From NCBI RefSeq assembly GCF_900009135.1, contig NZ_LT797710.1, positions 125,897-189,896 on the forward strand: DNA of 64,000 nt. The letters are read 5' to 3'. Within the stretch, counting starts at the first letter, position 1. Each line of letters begins with the position of its first letter. Below, piece by piece: positions 9,330 through 16,983 of this stretch. A program made the position numbers and the translations under genes. Source of the DNA: Planktothrix sp. PCC 11201. Lineage in GTDB: Bacteria > Cyanobacteriota > Cyanobacteriia > Cyanobacteriales > Microcoleaceae. The notes beneath the pieces were generated by a model, which worked only from the letters and a program-made list of their open reading frames with translations, was not told the origin of the DNA and did not search any database.

Positions 9330-10442
9330 ATGACTGTTAAGGTTTATACCCAGTTTACGCAAGGTGATCGATGGTTACACCGCTATCAAGGGACTCAACC
9401 CGTGTTTGCTTGTGTGTTGGGATTTACCGCAACGGCTTTAATTCCAGGGATTTCCGCCGCCGGAGCTACCACCGACTCTCGACAATATACAGCCGTTGCG
9501 GATGCTGAGTTTCTCTATAATGGCCCCCAGCCCCATCCCCAGTACCCCTTACCGCCCTTAGATGCGGGGGCTTCTCCGGTGTTAATTTCCCGGGCTGTGG
9601 TGGAATCCTTAAAATGTCCTTTGTATCTGTTTAATGCGGGATTATCTGTTGCTCCTGCGATTCCTACAATTGATTTGGGGGGGGTAGCTGCCGGATGTAT
9701 AACATCGGGTTCCGCCATGACCTTAGAAACTGTCAAGCATCTGTTTGAGCAGGGGTTAATCTGGGGTGAACGGATGGCGCAGGATGCCCCAAATAGTTAT
9801 CTAATTTTATCGGAATGTGTGGTGGGCGGAACGACTACGGCCTTAGCGGTGTTGCTGGGGCTGGGAATTTCTGCCATGGATAAGGTGAATAGTAGTCATC
9901 CCCGTTGTAATCATGGCCAAAAATTAGCGATCGCCACCACGGGATTACAGCAAGCCGGGTTTTGGCCGTTATCGGGGATCGGGATTGATCCGTTCGAGTT
10001 GGTGGCTGCGGTGGGTGATCCGATGCAAATTGTGGTGGCGGGGATGACTTTGGCGGCTAGTCGTACCATAGGGGTACTGTTGGCGGGTGGAACTCAGATG
10101 TTAGCGGTTTATGGTTTGGTAGAGGCGATCGCAACTCAATATCATATTCCTTGGGGTGCTGATGGGGTGGTGGTGGGAACAACCCGTTGGGTCGCTGAAG
10201 ATACCACGGGGGATACGGTTGGATTAGCGGAAATGGTGGGAAATGTCCCCCTATTAGCCACGCAACTGAATTTTTCTGCGTCGGTTTATCCCCAACTGCG
10301 GGCCTATGAACAGGGTTATGTGAAGGAAGGGGTGGGGGCTGGAGGGGCTGCGATCGCGGCTTATCTGGCCCTGGGTTGGAGTAATACCCAACTTCTGCAA
10401 GCTATTGAAGCAGTGGCAGATCGGATGAAGTCAAATTATTAA
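9330..10442 (+). CDS. CobT-like nicotinate-nucleotide phosphoribosyltransferase family protein (UPF0284)
   Basis: This 370-residue protein belongs to the cyanobacterial/archaeal branch related to nicotinate-nucleotide:dimethylbenzimidazole phosphoribosyltransferase, which activates the lower base of cobalamin. Visible signs are the glycine-rich SECVVGGTTTALAVLLGLG segment near residue 160 and the C-terminal KEGVGAGGAAIAAYLALG, where CobT-type enzymes carry their catalytic glutamate (E in VKEGVGAGG). Most cyanobacteria make pseudocobalamin with adenine, so the exact substrate is uncertain. It abuts the DUF2232 gene without a gap. Confidence 0.75.
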   Translation: MTVKVYTQFTQGDRWLHRYQGTQPVFACVLGFTATALIPGISAAGATTDSRQYTAVADAEFLYNGPQPHPQYPLPPLDAGASPVLISRAVVESLKCPLYLFNAGLSVAPAIPTIDLGGVAAGCITSGSAMTLETVKHLFEQGLIWGERMAQDAPNSYLILSECVVGGTTTALAVLLGLGISAMDKVNSSHPRCNHGQKLAIATTGLQQAGFWPLSGIGIDPFELVAAVGDPMQIVVAGMTLAASRTIGVLLAGGTQMLAVYGLVEAIATQYHIPWGADGVVVGTTRWVAEDTTGDTVGLAEMVGNVPLLATQLNFSASVYPQLRAYEQGYVKEGVGAGGAAIAAYLALGWSNTQLLQAIEAVADRMKSNY

Positions 10443-10470
10443 TGTTCAATTCTGCGGATCTGTGCTAAGA

Positions 10471-10476
10471 TATAAT
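10471..10476 (+). promoter_or_regulatory. Probable -10 box of tRNA-Leu
   Basis: A perfect TATAAT lies 14 bp upstream of the mature tRNA 5' end, at the expected distance for a short leader. No convincing -35 box is seen at the 17-bp spacing. Confidence 0.5.
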
Positions 10477-10490
10477 ATCGAACAATAAAC

Positions 10491-10573
10491 GCGGACATGG
10501 CGGAATTGGTAGACGCGCTAGATTTAGGTTCTAGTATCGTAAAGATGTGAAGGTTCAAGTCCTTTTGTCCGCA
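10491..10573 (+). tRNA. tRNA-Leu (anticodon UAG)
   Basis: The acceptor arms GCGGACA (10491-10497) and TGTCCGC (10566-10572) pair perfectly, with discriminator A at 10573. The anticodon arm is GCTAGA-TTTAGGT-TCTAGT, giving anticodon TAG, and the T-arm has GGTTCAAGTCC. A long variable arm (class II tRNA) is present, as expected for Leu. The CCA end is not encoded. A terminator follows at 10598. Confidence 0.95.
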
Positions 10574-10597
10574 TGATCAGTCAAAAGTGAACAAAAA

Positions 10598-10623
10598 TGC
10601 TCTCCGAAAGGGGGGCGTTTTTT
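10598..10623 (+). terminator. Terminator of tRNA-Leu
   Basis: GCTCTCC (10599-10605), loop GAAA, GGGGGGC (10610-10616) and a T-run form a Rho-independent terminator with G-T wobbles. The region 10599-10644 matches the psbA terminator region 15743-15788 at 44 of 46 positions. Confidence 0.85.
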
Positions 10624-10675
10624 GGTGTTTAATATTGATGATTATCTGAATTACTGACTAATATTAAATACATCT

Positions 10676-12052
10676 TCATCTAATCTTCTGTTTAATATAG
10701 CATTGGAAAATTAGATTTAAGAGAAATAGCGATCGCCCTCCTTCCTCAACTTTTTCGATTAAATTCCGTCGAATTAATGATTGTATTGCTTGCAAAAGTT
10801 CAGGTTTTGATAATTCTATATTAGCAGGTTTTGGGGAAATATTAACGGGTTGATCTTGAGTTGCTAACCAATTAATTACCGTTTTTTCTGATTCCGATAA
10901 CCGCTCTAAGTGAGATTTTAAATTAGGTTCTAAATCTCCTAAATAGATATCATTTTGCTCGGCTAAAAATAGGGAAACGCTACCGTTAAACAGTTCAATA
11001 ATTGTTGAAGTGATAATTTTTAACCACCTGGGATGACCTTGATACATTGTAATTAATTCTAACCAGTTTTCCTGATCAATTAATCCTTTTTCTCGGAGTA
11101 TTTCGGTTGCTTCTTCTCCTAAACTTTTGATACTTAAGGTTTGTATGGATCTATTTTCTGTTTCTAAATTGGCGATTTCTATAGGTTTTGTCCAACTCAG
11201 GAGAATTAAACAACTTTGATGGGGAGATGTGGCAATTTGTTTAAAAAATTGACTGTAATCTTCATATTCAGGTAAATATTGACCCGCTAATTCACCGGGT
11301 TTAAAAATATCCTGTAGATCATCAAGAATAACTAAACACCGAGAGTTACGAAAATATTCGATAACTGTAGATAAGGGGGTTGGTTGAGATTGAGAAAAGA
11401 ATTGTTTTAGTTGGGTTTGTAGGGTTGAAAGGGTAGGAATATTATTAAGACTTTTCCAGATAATATAATCGAATTGGGTATTAATGTCTTCGATAAGTTT
11501 AAGAGCGATCGCACTTTTCCCAATTCCACTTAATCCATAAATAGTAATTAAGCGAGTATGGTCTTCTAATATCCATTGTTTGAGGGTGGTTAATTCTGAA
11601 GTGCGATCGTAAAAGGTTGTTAATTCTGGTGCTTCTATTAAATTGATGATTGTTGATTGATTTTGAGTTTGGGATGTTTCTGGGGGAGATTGCGATCGCG
11701 GTTTTTGATTTTTAATATTTTGTATAAATTGACTACAAATAACATTATCAATTTGTAATAAAGAGTCATGCAAATGAGAAATATTAGAAACTCTATATTT
11801 TTTCTCTAGTTTAGAACGGAAATTAAATTTCTTGAGATCTTCTCCTAAATCTTCACCCAGCTTTTCCCATAACTTAGCTGCTTCTTTTTTAATGTGAGAT
11901 TCACTACAGTTATAATCTTTAGCAATTTGAGGATATTTTTTTCTATCCCAAACACCTGTTAATATTGCTTCCTGTATCGGTGTAAGATTTTCTCCAGTTT
12001 TATCAAAAATCACGTTACCGGCCCACTCTAACACATCCTCAACATTCCTCAT
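10676..12052 (-). CDS. STAND-type NTPase with N-terminal HTH (NB-ARC-like)
   Basis: This is a 458-residue signalling NTPase. Residues 1-90 form a helix-turn-helix module of the type in front of cyanobacterial VMAP/NB-ARC proteins (LTPIQEAILTGVWDRKKYPQIA). After a linker, the NTPase begins with FYDRTSELTTLKQWI (147-161), Walker A GLSGIGKS (173-180) and Walker B CLVILDD (239-245). A winged-helix-like tail (LIRRNLIEKVEEGGRSLFLL) follows. No WD40, TPR or other sensor repeats or effector domain are attached, so the protein is a minimal form. STAND proteins are known in immunity and transcription control. The neighbour transcribed divergently encodes a membrane protein; a functional link is only inferred. 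Confidence 0.75.
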   Translation of the reverse strand: MRNVEDVLEWAGNVIFDKTGENLTPIQEAILTGVWDRKKYPQIAKDYNCSESHIKKEAAKLWEKLGEDLGEDLKKFNFRSKLEKKYRVSNISHLHDSLLQIDNVICSQFIQNIKNQKPRSQSPPETSQTQNQSTIINLIEAPELTTFYDRTSELTTLKQWILEDHTRLITIYGLSGIGKSAIALKLIEDINTQFDYIIWKSLNNIPTLSTLQTQLKQFFSQSQPTPLSTVIEYFRNSRCLVILDDLQDIFKPGELAGQYLPEYEDYSQFFKQIATSPHQSCLILLSWTKPIEIANLETENRSIQTLSIKSLGEEATEILREKGLIDQENWLELITMYQGHPRWLKIITSTIIELFNGSVSLFLAEQNDIYLGDLEPNLKSHLERLSESEKTVINWLATQDQPVNISPKPANIELSKPELLQAIQSLIRRNLIEKVEEGGRSLFLLNLIFQCYIKQKIR

Positions 12053-12082
12053 AAGTAGACACAGATAGATATTGTTTGTAAT

Positions 12083-12131
12083 GTATCCTACCGAATCCTA
12101 CTTTGTCAACTGAATTATACTGAATCCTACT
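12083..12131. promoter_or_regulatory. Direct repeats in divergent promoter region
   Basis: GAATCCTACT occurs at 12093-12102 and again at 12122-12131, with a related GTATCCTACC at 12083-12092, 30-80 bp upstream of the STAND NTPase gene on its 5' side. Such spaced direct repeats could be an operator, possibly for the protein's own HTH domain. No binding evidence exists in the sequence itself. Confidence 0.35.
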
Positions 12132-12270
12132 AAATTGGTTCGGGATGGTTAGAAAAATTGGGTGCTAAATGCTACGGTTTGGAGTTGTTAGATATAAATA
12201 TACCTTATAGAATGAGATCGGTGAAGCATTCAATTTAAAAAAGTTGATTATCAAATAACAAAGAAAAATT

Positions 12271-13605
12271 ATGGCATTGTTTAATTGGTTGGCGAACAAA
12301 ACCTCTGATAGAAAAGGTAAAATCACTGATGAGGATATTCAAAGGATAGTGGGTGAGTTTAATAAGTCATTGTTACCAGAAGGAAATCCTGAAGTATTAG
12401 ATGAGATCAGCTTTGATCAGGTAATCAGTTATTTTAAAAGCGATCGCCCCAAAAATGTTAATGCTAAACAAACAGCTATTATTCGTCAAGATCATCCCGA
12501 AGGGAAGACTTTAACTCAGATATTTTTAGACGAAAATAATAATCTAATTTATCTTCCCAATGAGTTCCCTTCAGGAAGGCAGGTCATCGTTAAAAAACTC
12601 GATAAAAAATTAAGTGATTTTTTTGGCCCTCAAGATTTTGTTTTAGTTGACTCAAAAAAACAATCTACCCTATCTACAGTTTTTAAAACAGTTACTATAA
12701 TCATTTGGACTCTGGTGATTTTATTGGTATTACTTCCATTAGTGGGACGCTTTATTATGAGTCAAGCATTGGCGGCTGAATTAAATTCTCCTCCGTCACT
12801 TGAAATTACACAAAATATGGTTTCTTTTTGGGACAACCAGAAAGTTATTAAAAAAGCTCATGATCAAGCCTATAAAGAAGCTAAAGAATATGCAAAACAA
12901 GAATTAGATAACTGGGAACAAGAATTAATTTTAAAAATAGATAATGATTTTTTAAATTGGTATTTTAGTTATTTTAATCAGAAAAAACAAGAGGCTGAAG
13001 TTTTCTTTCAATATTTAGGTGAAATAGTAATTACTCAAGGTAATCAGTCTATAGTTAACGACAGAATTGAAAAGCGCATCCATGATAATATTAACCGACA
13101 ATTTGCTCGTCTAGTAGTTGATCCAAACAAGGCGAATGAAAAATTTCAGGGAATAGTTATTGATACGACTGAATTATATCTTAAAAAACTATCTGAGGCA
13201 CTAGAAAATGTTCCTAAAACATATAATAGTATTTCTCAAACAGACTGGAATCAGCATTTAGATACGATCAAGATAAGATTAGACAATGAACAAGGCGGTG
13301 AAGCATTGCCCGTAAAACTGTTCGGTGCTTATGGTGGGACTAAAATTCTAGCTACACTCGCCGCTTCAGCAGGTAGTAAAGTTGCTGCTGGCTTTATTGC
13401 TAGTAAAGTAGCGAGTATGATCGAGCCAGCAGTCGCTGTTGGTTTGATTGCATGGGATTATTGGGATTATACTAATGGAGTCGAACAAAATAAGCCTCGT
13501 TTGCGTGAGGATTTAGTCGAGTCTCTGCATGATATTAAAACAATTCTTCTCAGCGATCCTAATCTTGGTGTTATGTGTGCTATCAATGAATTAGAGATTG
13601 GATAA
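12271..13605 (+). CDS. Single-span membrane protein with coiled-coil region, function unknown
   Basis: I do not recognise the family of this 444-residue protein. Residues 1-130 are soluble. A strong membrane segment follows (about 137-163, TVTIIIWTLVILLVLLPLVG). A long charged helical region (about 185-330; KKAHDQAYKEAKEYAKQELD) comes next, then an Ala/Gly-rich, moderately hydrophobic stretch (about 345-395; ILATLAASAGSKVAAGFIAS) and a polar tail. It is divergent from the STAND NTPase, with 218 bp between the start codons, and ends in a hairpin. Its base composition is AT-richer than that of the neighbouring core genes. A role as membrane effector is speculation. Confidence 0.6.
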   Translation: MALFNWLANKTSDRKGKITDEDIQRIVGEFNKSLLPEGNPEVLDEISFDQVISYFKSDRPKNVNAKQTAIIRQDHPEGKTLTQIFLDENNNLIYLPNEFPSGRQVIVKKLDKKLSDFFGPQDFVLVDSKKQSTLSTVFKTVTIIIWTLVILLVLLPLVGRFIMSQALAAELNSPPSLEITQNMVSFWDNQKVIKKAHDQAYKEAKEYAKQELDNWEQELILKIDNDFLNWYFSYFNQKKQEAEVFFQYLGEIVITQGNQSIVNDRIEKRIHDNINRQFARLVVDPNKANEKFQGIVIDTTELYLKKLSEALENVPKTYNSISQTDWNQHLDTIKIRLDNEQGGEALPVKLFGAYGGTKILATLAASAGSKVAAGFIASKVASMIEPAVAVGLIAWDYWDYTNGVEQNKPRLREDLVESLHDIKTILLSDPNLGVMCAINELEIG

Positions 13606-13639
13606 AAAAATCAGAAACAGCATTTAAGATTTTTTTATC
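13601..13639 (+). terminator. Terminator-like hairpin after the membrane protein gene
   Basis: GATAAAAAAATC (13601-13612) and GATTTTTTTATC (13628-13639) form a perfect 12-bp stem. It overlaps the stop codon of the 444-residue gene. Confidence 0.6.
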
Positions 13640-13673
13640 GTTTCAAGATTCTACCCTAAAATACTAATCCTAG

Positions 13674-13714
13674 AGGGATCGCTTTTATTGATACAAAAGA
13701 AGCGATCCCTTTCT
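13674..13714. terminator. Bidirectional hairpin between convergent genes
   Basis: AGGGATCGCTT (13674-13684) pairs perfectly with AAGCGATCCCT (13700-13710), followed by a T-rich stretch on the plus strand. It separates the convergent membrane-protein gene and hicA. Confidence 0.6.
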
Positions 13715-13722
13715 ATTGGAAA

Positions 13723-13947
13723 TCACCGCGACTCCAACATTTCCTCAACTGTCAAGCCAATATCAATAGCAATCTGCCGAAGCAATCGAGGTGATATATC
13801 ACGCCCTTTATGAAAAGGAATAGTCGTTCCTCGTCCATCTTCGTGACGGAACTGCTTATGTGACCCTTTTTGACGCACCTCTACAAACTCAAGGTTTTCT
13901 AGTATGCGAACTATTTCCTGTGGTTTTAGAACTGGAATATTGCTCAT
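13723..13947 (-). CDS. hicA: HicA-type toxin (mRNA interferase, YcfA family)
   Basis: This 74-residue protein has the double-stranded-RNA-binding-like fold signature of HicA: RQKGSHKQFRH with the catalytic-type His at residue 30, followed by TTIPFHKGRDISPRLLRQIA. HicA toxins cleave mRNA and are neutralised by HicB. The gene starts 3 bp after the stop of the hicB-type gene on the same strand, the reverse of the classic hicAB order but common in cyanobacteria. It appears intact. Confidence 0.88.
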   Translation of the reverse strand: MSNIPVLKPQEIVRILENLEFVEVRQKGSHKQFRHEDGRGTTIPFHKGRDISPRLLRQIAIDIGLTVEEMLESR

Positions 13948-13950
13948 AAT

Positions 13951-14160
13951 TTATCGGATCACAATCTGTTGTGTCCCTATAAACTCTGTCTCAATAACGA
14001 GATTATCATTCTCTACGAGCATCTCAATTACCTCACGCAGATTCTCCTGTAACTCATCCAATGTTTCTCCCTGGGAATGTGCGCCAGGAAACCCAGGAAT
14101 ATAACCAACGTAAAGATTGGTATCAGAATCTTTTTCGATTATGGCAGTAAATGTTTTCAT
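13951..14160 (-). CDS. hicB: HicB-type antitoxin
   Basis: This 69-residue protein has the partial RNase-H-like HicB fold (FTAIIEKDSDTNLYVGYIPG, then GAHSQGETLDELQENLREVI). It is a short form without the C-terminal ribbon-helix-helix or HTH DNA-binding domain, so autoregulation must come from elsewhere or be absent. It is the first gene of the pair, with hicA 3 bp downstream. Confidence 0.88.
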   Translation of the reverse strand: MKTFTAIIEKDSDTNLYVGYIPGFPGAHSQGETLDELQENLREVIEMLVENDNLVIETEFIGTQQIVIR

Positions 14161-14238
14161 AAGATTTGCTTTCGATATTGCTGATGTAAAAGGGTAAGCT
14201 AATTCACAATAGCCAAATTCAAAATTGGTGAAGTATTA

Positions 14239-14349
14239 CTAACTACTAGCATAAGTCAAAAATTCTTGGCGCAATTCCTGTTCAATACGCTGTTCAGGTA
14301 AATGAATTGCTTGCAAAACAGAATCAGAAATTGAAATTTGTATTCCCAT
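14239..14349 (-). pseudogene. Truncated UPF0175-family antitoxin remnant
   Basis: A 36-codon minus-strand ORF reads MGIQISISDSVLQAIHLPEQ and continues through RIEQELRQEF to a stop at 14239. This matches the N-terminal part of UPF0175 proteins (about 85-90 residues), which are paired with PIN-type toxins in cyanobacteria. The rest of the domain and any toxin gene are missing. It lies 79 bp upstream of hicB, in a cluster of toxin-antitoxin genes. Confidence 0.6.
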
Positions 14350-14633
14350 ATTCGTTTATTATAAATAAATTTAAGGTAAGAGTTAAAATTGTATTCTATC
14401 GTTTTCTGGTTCTAGATAATATAGCGACCCCTCTAATATTTTTAACAACCTGTTTTGTGAATTTTGGTTCAAACCCCTACAGCCTAGGTAATAGAGCGAT
14501 AGCATTAATAAAACTTATGACTGTTATCCAAAACCCTGATGTTAAAAGACTTTACAAACCGTAACAAAACCCTTAATGTAGTAGACATAGATACCAAACG
14601 TACCTCGACAAATACATAGCAATCATAACCAAC
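14350..14633 (+). promoter_or_regulatory. psbA upstream region with putative promoter
   Basis: No gene is supported here; an 85-codon ORF on the plus strand has no recognisable product. A promoter-like pair TTTACA (14551-14556) and TAATGT (14574-14579) with 17-bp spacing lies 55 bp upstream of the psbA ATG, a usual distance for psbA leaders. Confidence 0.5.
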
Positions 14634-15716
14634 ATGACAACCACGATTCAACAGCGCGAAAGCGCCTCTATCTGGGAACGGTTTTGTAACTGGGTGACCT
14701 CCACCAACAACCGCATTTATATCGGTTGGTTCGGTGTCCTGATGATCCCCACCTTATTAACCGCCACCATCTGCTACATCGTCGCCTTCATCGCGGCTCC
14801 CCCTGTAGACATCGATGGTATCCGCGAACCCGTTGCGGGTTCACTGCTATACGGAAACAACATCATCTCTGGTGCCGTTGTTCCTTCCTCTAACGCCATC
14901 GGTTTACACTTCTACCCCATCTGGGAAGCAGCTTCCTTAGATGAGTGGCTGTACAACGGAGGCCCCTACCAGTTAGTGATTTTCCACTTCTTCATTGGCA
15001 TTCTGTGCTACATGGGTCGGGAATGGGAATTATCCTACCGTTTAGGTATGCGTCCTTGGATTTGCGTCGCCTACTCTGCACCCGTTGCAGCAGCAGCCGC
15101 CGTGTTCCTGATTTACCCCATCGGTCAAGGTTCCTTCTCTGATGGTATGCCTTTAGGAATTTCTGGAACCTTCAACTTCATGTTAGTGTTCCAAGCCGAA
15201 CACAACATCCTGATGCACCCCTTCCATATGTTAGGCGTTGCTGGGGTGTTTGGTGGTAGTTTATTCTCCGCCATGCACGGTTCCTTAGTTACCTCCTCTT
15301 TGGTGCGTGAAACCACCGAAGTCGAGTCCCAAAACTACGGTTACAAATTCGGTCAAGAAGAAGAAACCTACAACATCGTTGCAGCCCACGGTTACTTTGG
15401 TCGTTTAATCTTCCAATATGCCAGCTTCAACAACAGCCGGAGCTTACACTTCCTGTTAGGTGCTTGGCCCGTGATCGGGATTTGGTTCACCGCTTTAGGT
15501 GTGTCCACCATGGCCTTCAACCTGAACGGTTTCAACTTCAACCAGTCAATCATCGACTCTACCGGTCGCGTGATCAACACCTGGGCGGATGTGTTAAACC
15601 GCGCTAACCTGGGTATGGAAGTCATGCACGAGCGCAACGCTCACAACTTCCCCTTAGACTTAGCTTCTGGTGAATCGGCTCCTGTGGCTTTGGTTGCTCC
15701 TCAAATTAATGGTTAA
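14634..15716 (+). CDS. psbA: Photosystem II D1 protein, Glu130 (high-light-type) form
   Basis: D1 is the 360-residue reaction-centre subunit of photosystem II in the thylakoid membrane, binding P680, pheophytin, QB and the Mn4CaO5 cluster. All key residues are present: Y161, D170, E189, H190, H198, H215, S264, H272, H332, E333, H337 and D342, with CtpA cleavage after A344 (LDLA-SGES). Residue 130 is Glu, the form associated with high-light or stress D1 copies; low-light copies carry Gln. Five membrane helices are recognisable. The gene is monocistronic, with its own promoter-like boxes and terminator. Cyanobacteria normally have several psbA copies; only one is in this window. Confidence 0.99.
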   Translation: MTTTIQQRESASIWERFCNWVTSTNNRIYIGWFGVLMIPTLLTATICYIVAFIAAPPVDIDGIREPVAGSLLYGNNIISGAVVPSSNAIGLHFYPIWEAASLDEWLYNGGPYQLVIFHFFIGILCYMGREWELSYRLGMRPWICVAYSAPVAAAAAVFLIYPIGQGSFSDGMPLGISGTFNFMLVFQAEHNILMHPFHMLGVAGVFGGSLFSAMHGSLVTSSLVRETTEVESQNYGYKFGQEEETYNIVAAHGYFGRLIFQYASFNNSRSLHFLLGAWPVIGIWFTALGVSTMAFNLNGFNFNQSIIDSTGRVINTWADVLNRANLGMEVMHERNAHNFPLDLASGESAPVALVAPQING

Positions 15717-15741
15717 TTTTTAACCTCAATATTCCAAAAGA

Positions 15742-15767
15742 CGCTCTCCGCAAGGGGGGCGTTTTTT
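15742..15767 (+). terminator. Terminator of psbA
   Basis: CGCTCTCC (15742-15749), loop GCAA, GGGGGGCG (15754-15761) and six Ts form a strong Rho-independent terminator. The sequence from 15743 to 15788 is nearly identical to the tRNA-Leu terminator region. Confidence 0.9.
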
Positions 15768-15796
15768 GGTGTTTAATATTTATGATTAAATTGTTA

Positions 15797-16983
15797 AGCT
15801 GTTGTGCATTTAAACTGTGATTATAGCATTACCTTTGTTTTTAAGTTTACGTCCCCATTTAATAGATAACTGTCCCTCATTTAAAAGCTGATGCAATAAA
15901 CACTCTAGCTCATCAACTGATTTAAAGAGTCGATTAGCAATATATTCTTTAGCTGAATGCCAGACCAATTCAATTAAATTATAATCTGGACTATATTCTG
16001 GAAGAAATTCTAAATAGATATTCGGCATTTCTGCTTTGATTTTTTCTAGGTATTCTTCTTTTTTGTGAAAACTTGCATTATCAAGAATAATGACAATCTT
16101 GGCTCCTTTTTCTACAAATTCTTCTGCTTGATTTCCCGCTAATACCCACTCATGAATTAGCTCTTGATAAAAACTTTTTAACACTTGATAAAAATTATTT
16201 GCATTCCCTTTATCCAGAAATTCTACAAATCTTTTTTTGTCCGAGTACCTCAATCCTCCCATAACATTAACTTTTCCTTTTCTTCTGTCTCCTCTAATCT
16301 TTCTCCTCTTTCCTTTTTTACACCAGTTCTTTCTTTTTATTACTCTTAAATTAAATCCACTTTCATCCCAAAACCATACCTGTAATTGTTCTGGACTTTC
16401 TTTTGTTATTTTTAAATACTCTTCTATTTTATTTTTAAATAATTTCCTTTTTTCTGGATCTCTTTTCTCTTCCAAGCTATACTTTGCCCACAAGTAAACA
16501 TACTTTTTTTTCTTTAATATCCTTCTCACTTGTGAACCACTTAATTTTATTTCTGTGATTTGTTCTAAATAAGTTGCCAATCTTTCTCCTGTCCATCTCC
16601 CAAATTCATATCCTAATTCTTCCGGTTCTTTTTCTACAGTTTCTAATAATATCTCTATATATTTATCTGTGGCTTTTCTATAATTTCCTTTCATTCTTTC
16701 ATCTTTTAGGCTTTCTAACTTGTCCGGATCTCCATGTACACACCAATAACATACTTTATTTATTGAACATCCCAAAAAATTGGCAATTTCACTTTGTTTT
16801 TTACCATCATTTAGCAATAGTAGAATCAAGATTCTTTCTCTAATTTGTCCATTTTCTTCCTCTTTCAATCTTTTCTGTAGTTTCTCTACTTGCTTTTCAT
16901 TTAAGTGATTTTTAGCAGGCATCTTTTTATTGATTTTTCTAAACTTAGTTTTTCATTATACCCTATTTAGATGCTTAACAGCT
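15797..16983 (-). mobile_element. IS630-family insertion sequence, copy A
   Basis: The 1187-bp element is bounded by imperfect terminal inverted repeats of about 23 bp starting AGCTGTT (left AGCTGTTGTGCATTTAAAC, right complement AGCTGTTAAGCATCTAAAT) and flanked by TA on both sides, the IS630/Tc1 target duplication. The boundaries are set by comparison with copy B at 47812-48998, which has the same length. It carries one transposase ORF. The right end lies inside hsdM; the left flank is the psbA terminator region. Confidence 0.93.
15810..16922 (-). CDS. IS630-family transposase (copy A)
   Basis: This is a 370-residue single-ORF transposase. N-terminal HTH segments (about 5-60, including KKQSEIANFLGCSINKVCYW) bind the ends, and a second helical domain follows to about 150. 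The C-terminal DDE domain shows FWDESGFN, IILDNASFHK and SPDYNLIELVWHSAKE, which supply the catalytic D-D-E. No frameshift is needed. The protein is identical to that of copy B, so both may be active. Confidence 0.95.
   Translation of the reverse strand: MPAKNHLNEKQVEKLQKRLKEEENGQIRERILILLLLNDGKKQSEIANFLGCSINKVCYWCVHGDPDKLESLKDERMKGNYRKATDKYIEILLETVEKEPEELGYEFGRWTGERLATYLEQITEIKLSGSQVRRILKKKKYVYLWAKYSLEEKRDPEKRKLFKNKIEEYLKITKESPEQLQVWFWDESGFNLRVIKRKNWCKKGKRRKIRGDRRKGKVNVMGGLRYSDKKRFVEFLDKGNANNFYQVLKSFYQELIHEWVLAGNQAEEFVEKGAKIVIILDNASFHKKEEYLEKIKAEMPNIYLEFLPEYSPDYNLIELVWHSAKEYIANRLFKSVDELECLLHQLLNEGQLSIKWGRKLKNKGNAIITV

Noticed and set aside
14307-14564. 85-codon ORF upstream of psbA
   Set aside because: It has no recognisable family, overlaps the putative psbA promoter and lies over a minus-strand antitoxin relic; most likely not coding.
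10676-15716. Prophage or integrative element with tRNA attachment site
   Set aside because: No integrase or phage gene is present, and the repeated sequence is the terminator, not the tRNA 3' end; only the terminator repeat is reported.
16237-16843. Plus-strand ORFs inside the IS630 copies (also 48252-48858)
   Set aside because: They are antisense shadows of the transposase with biased Phe/Leu/Ser composition.
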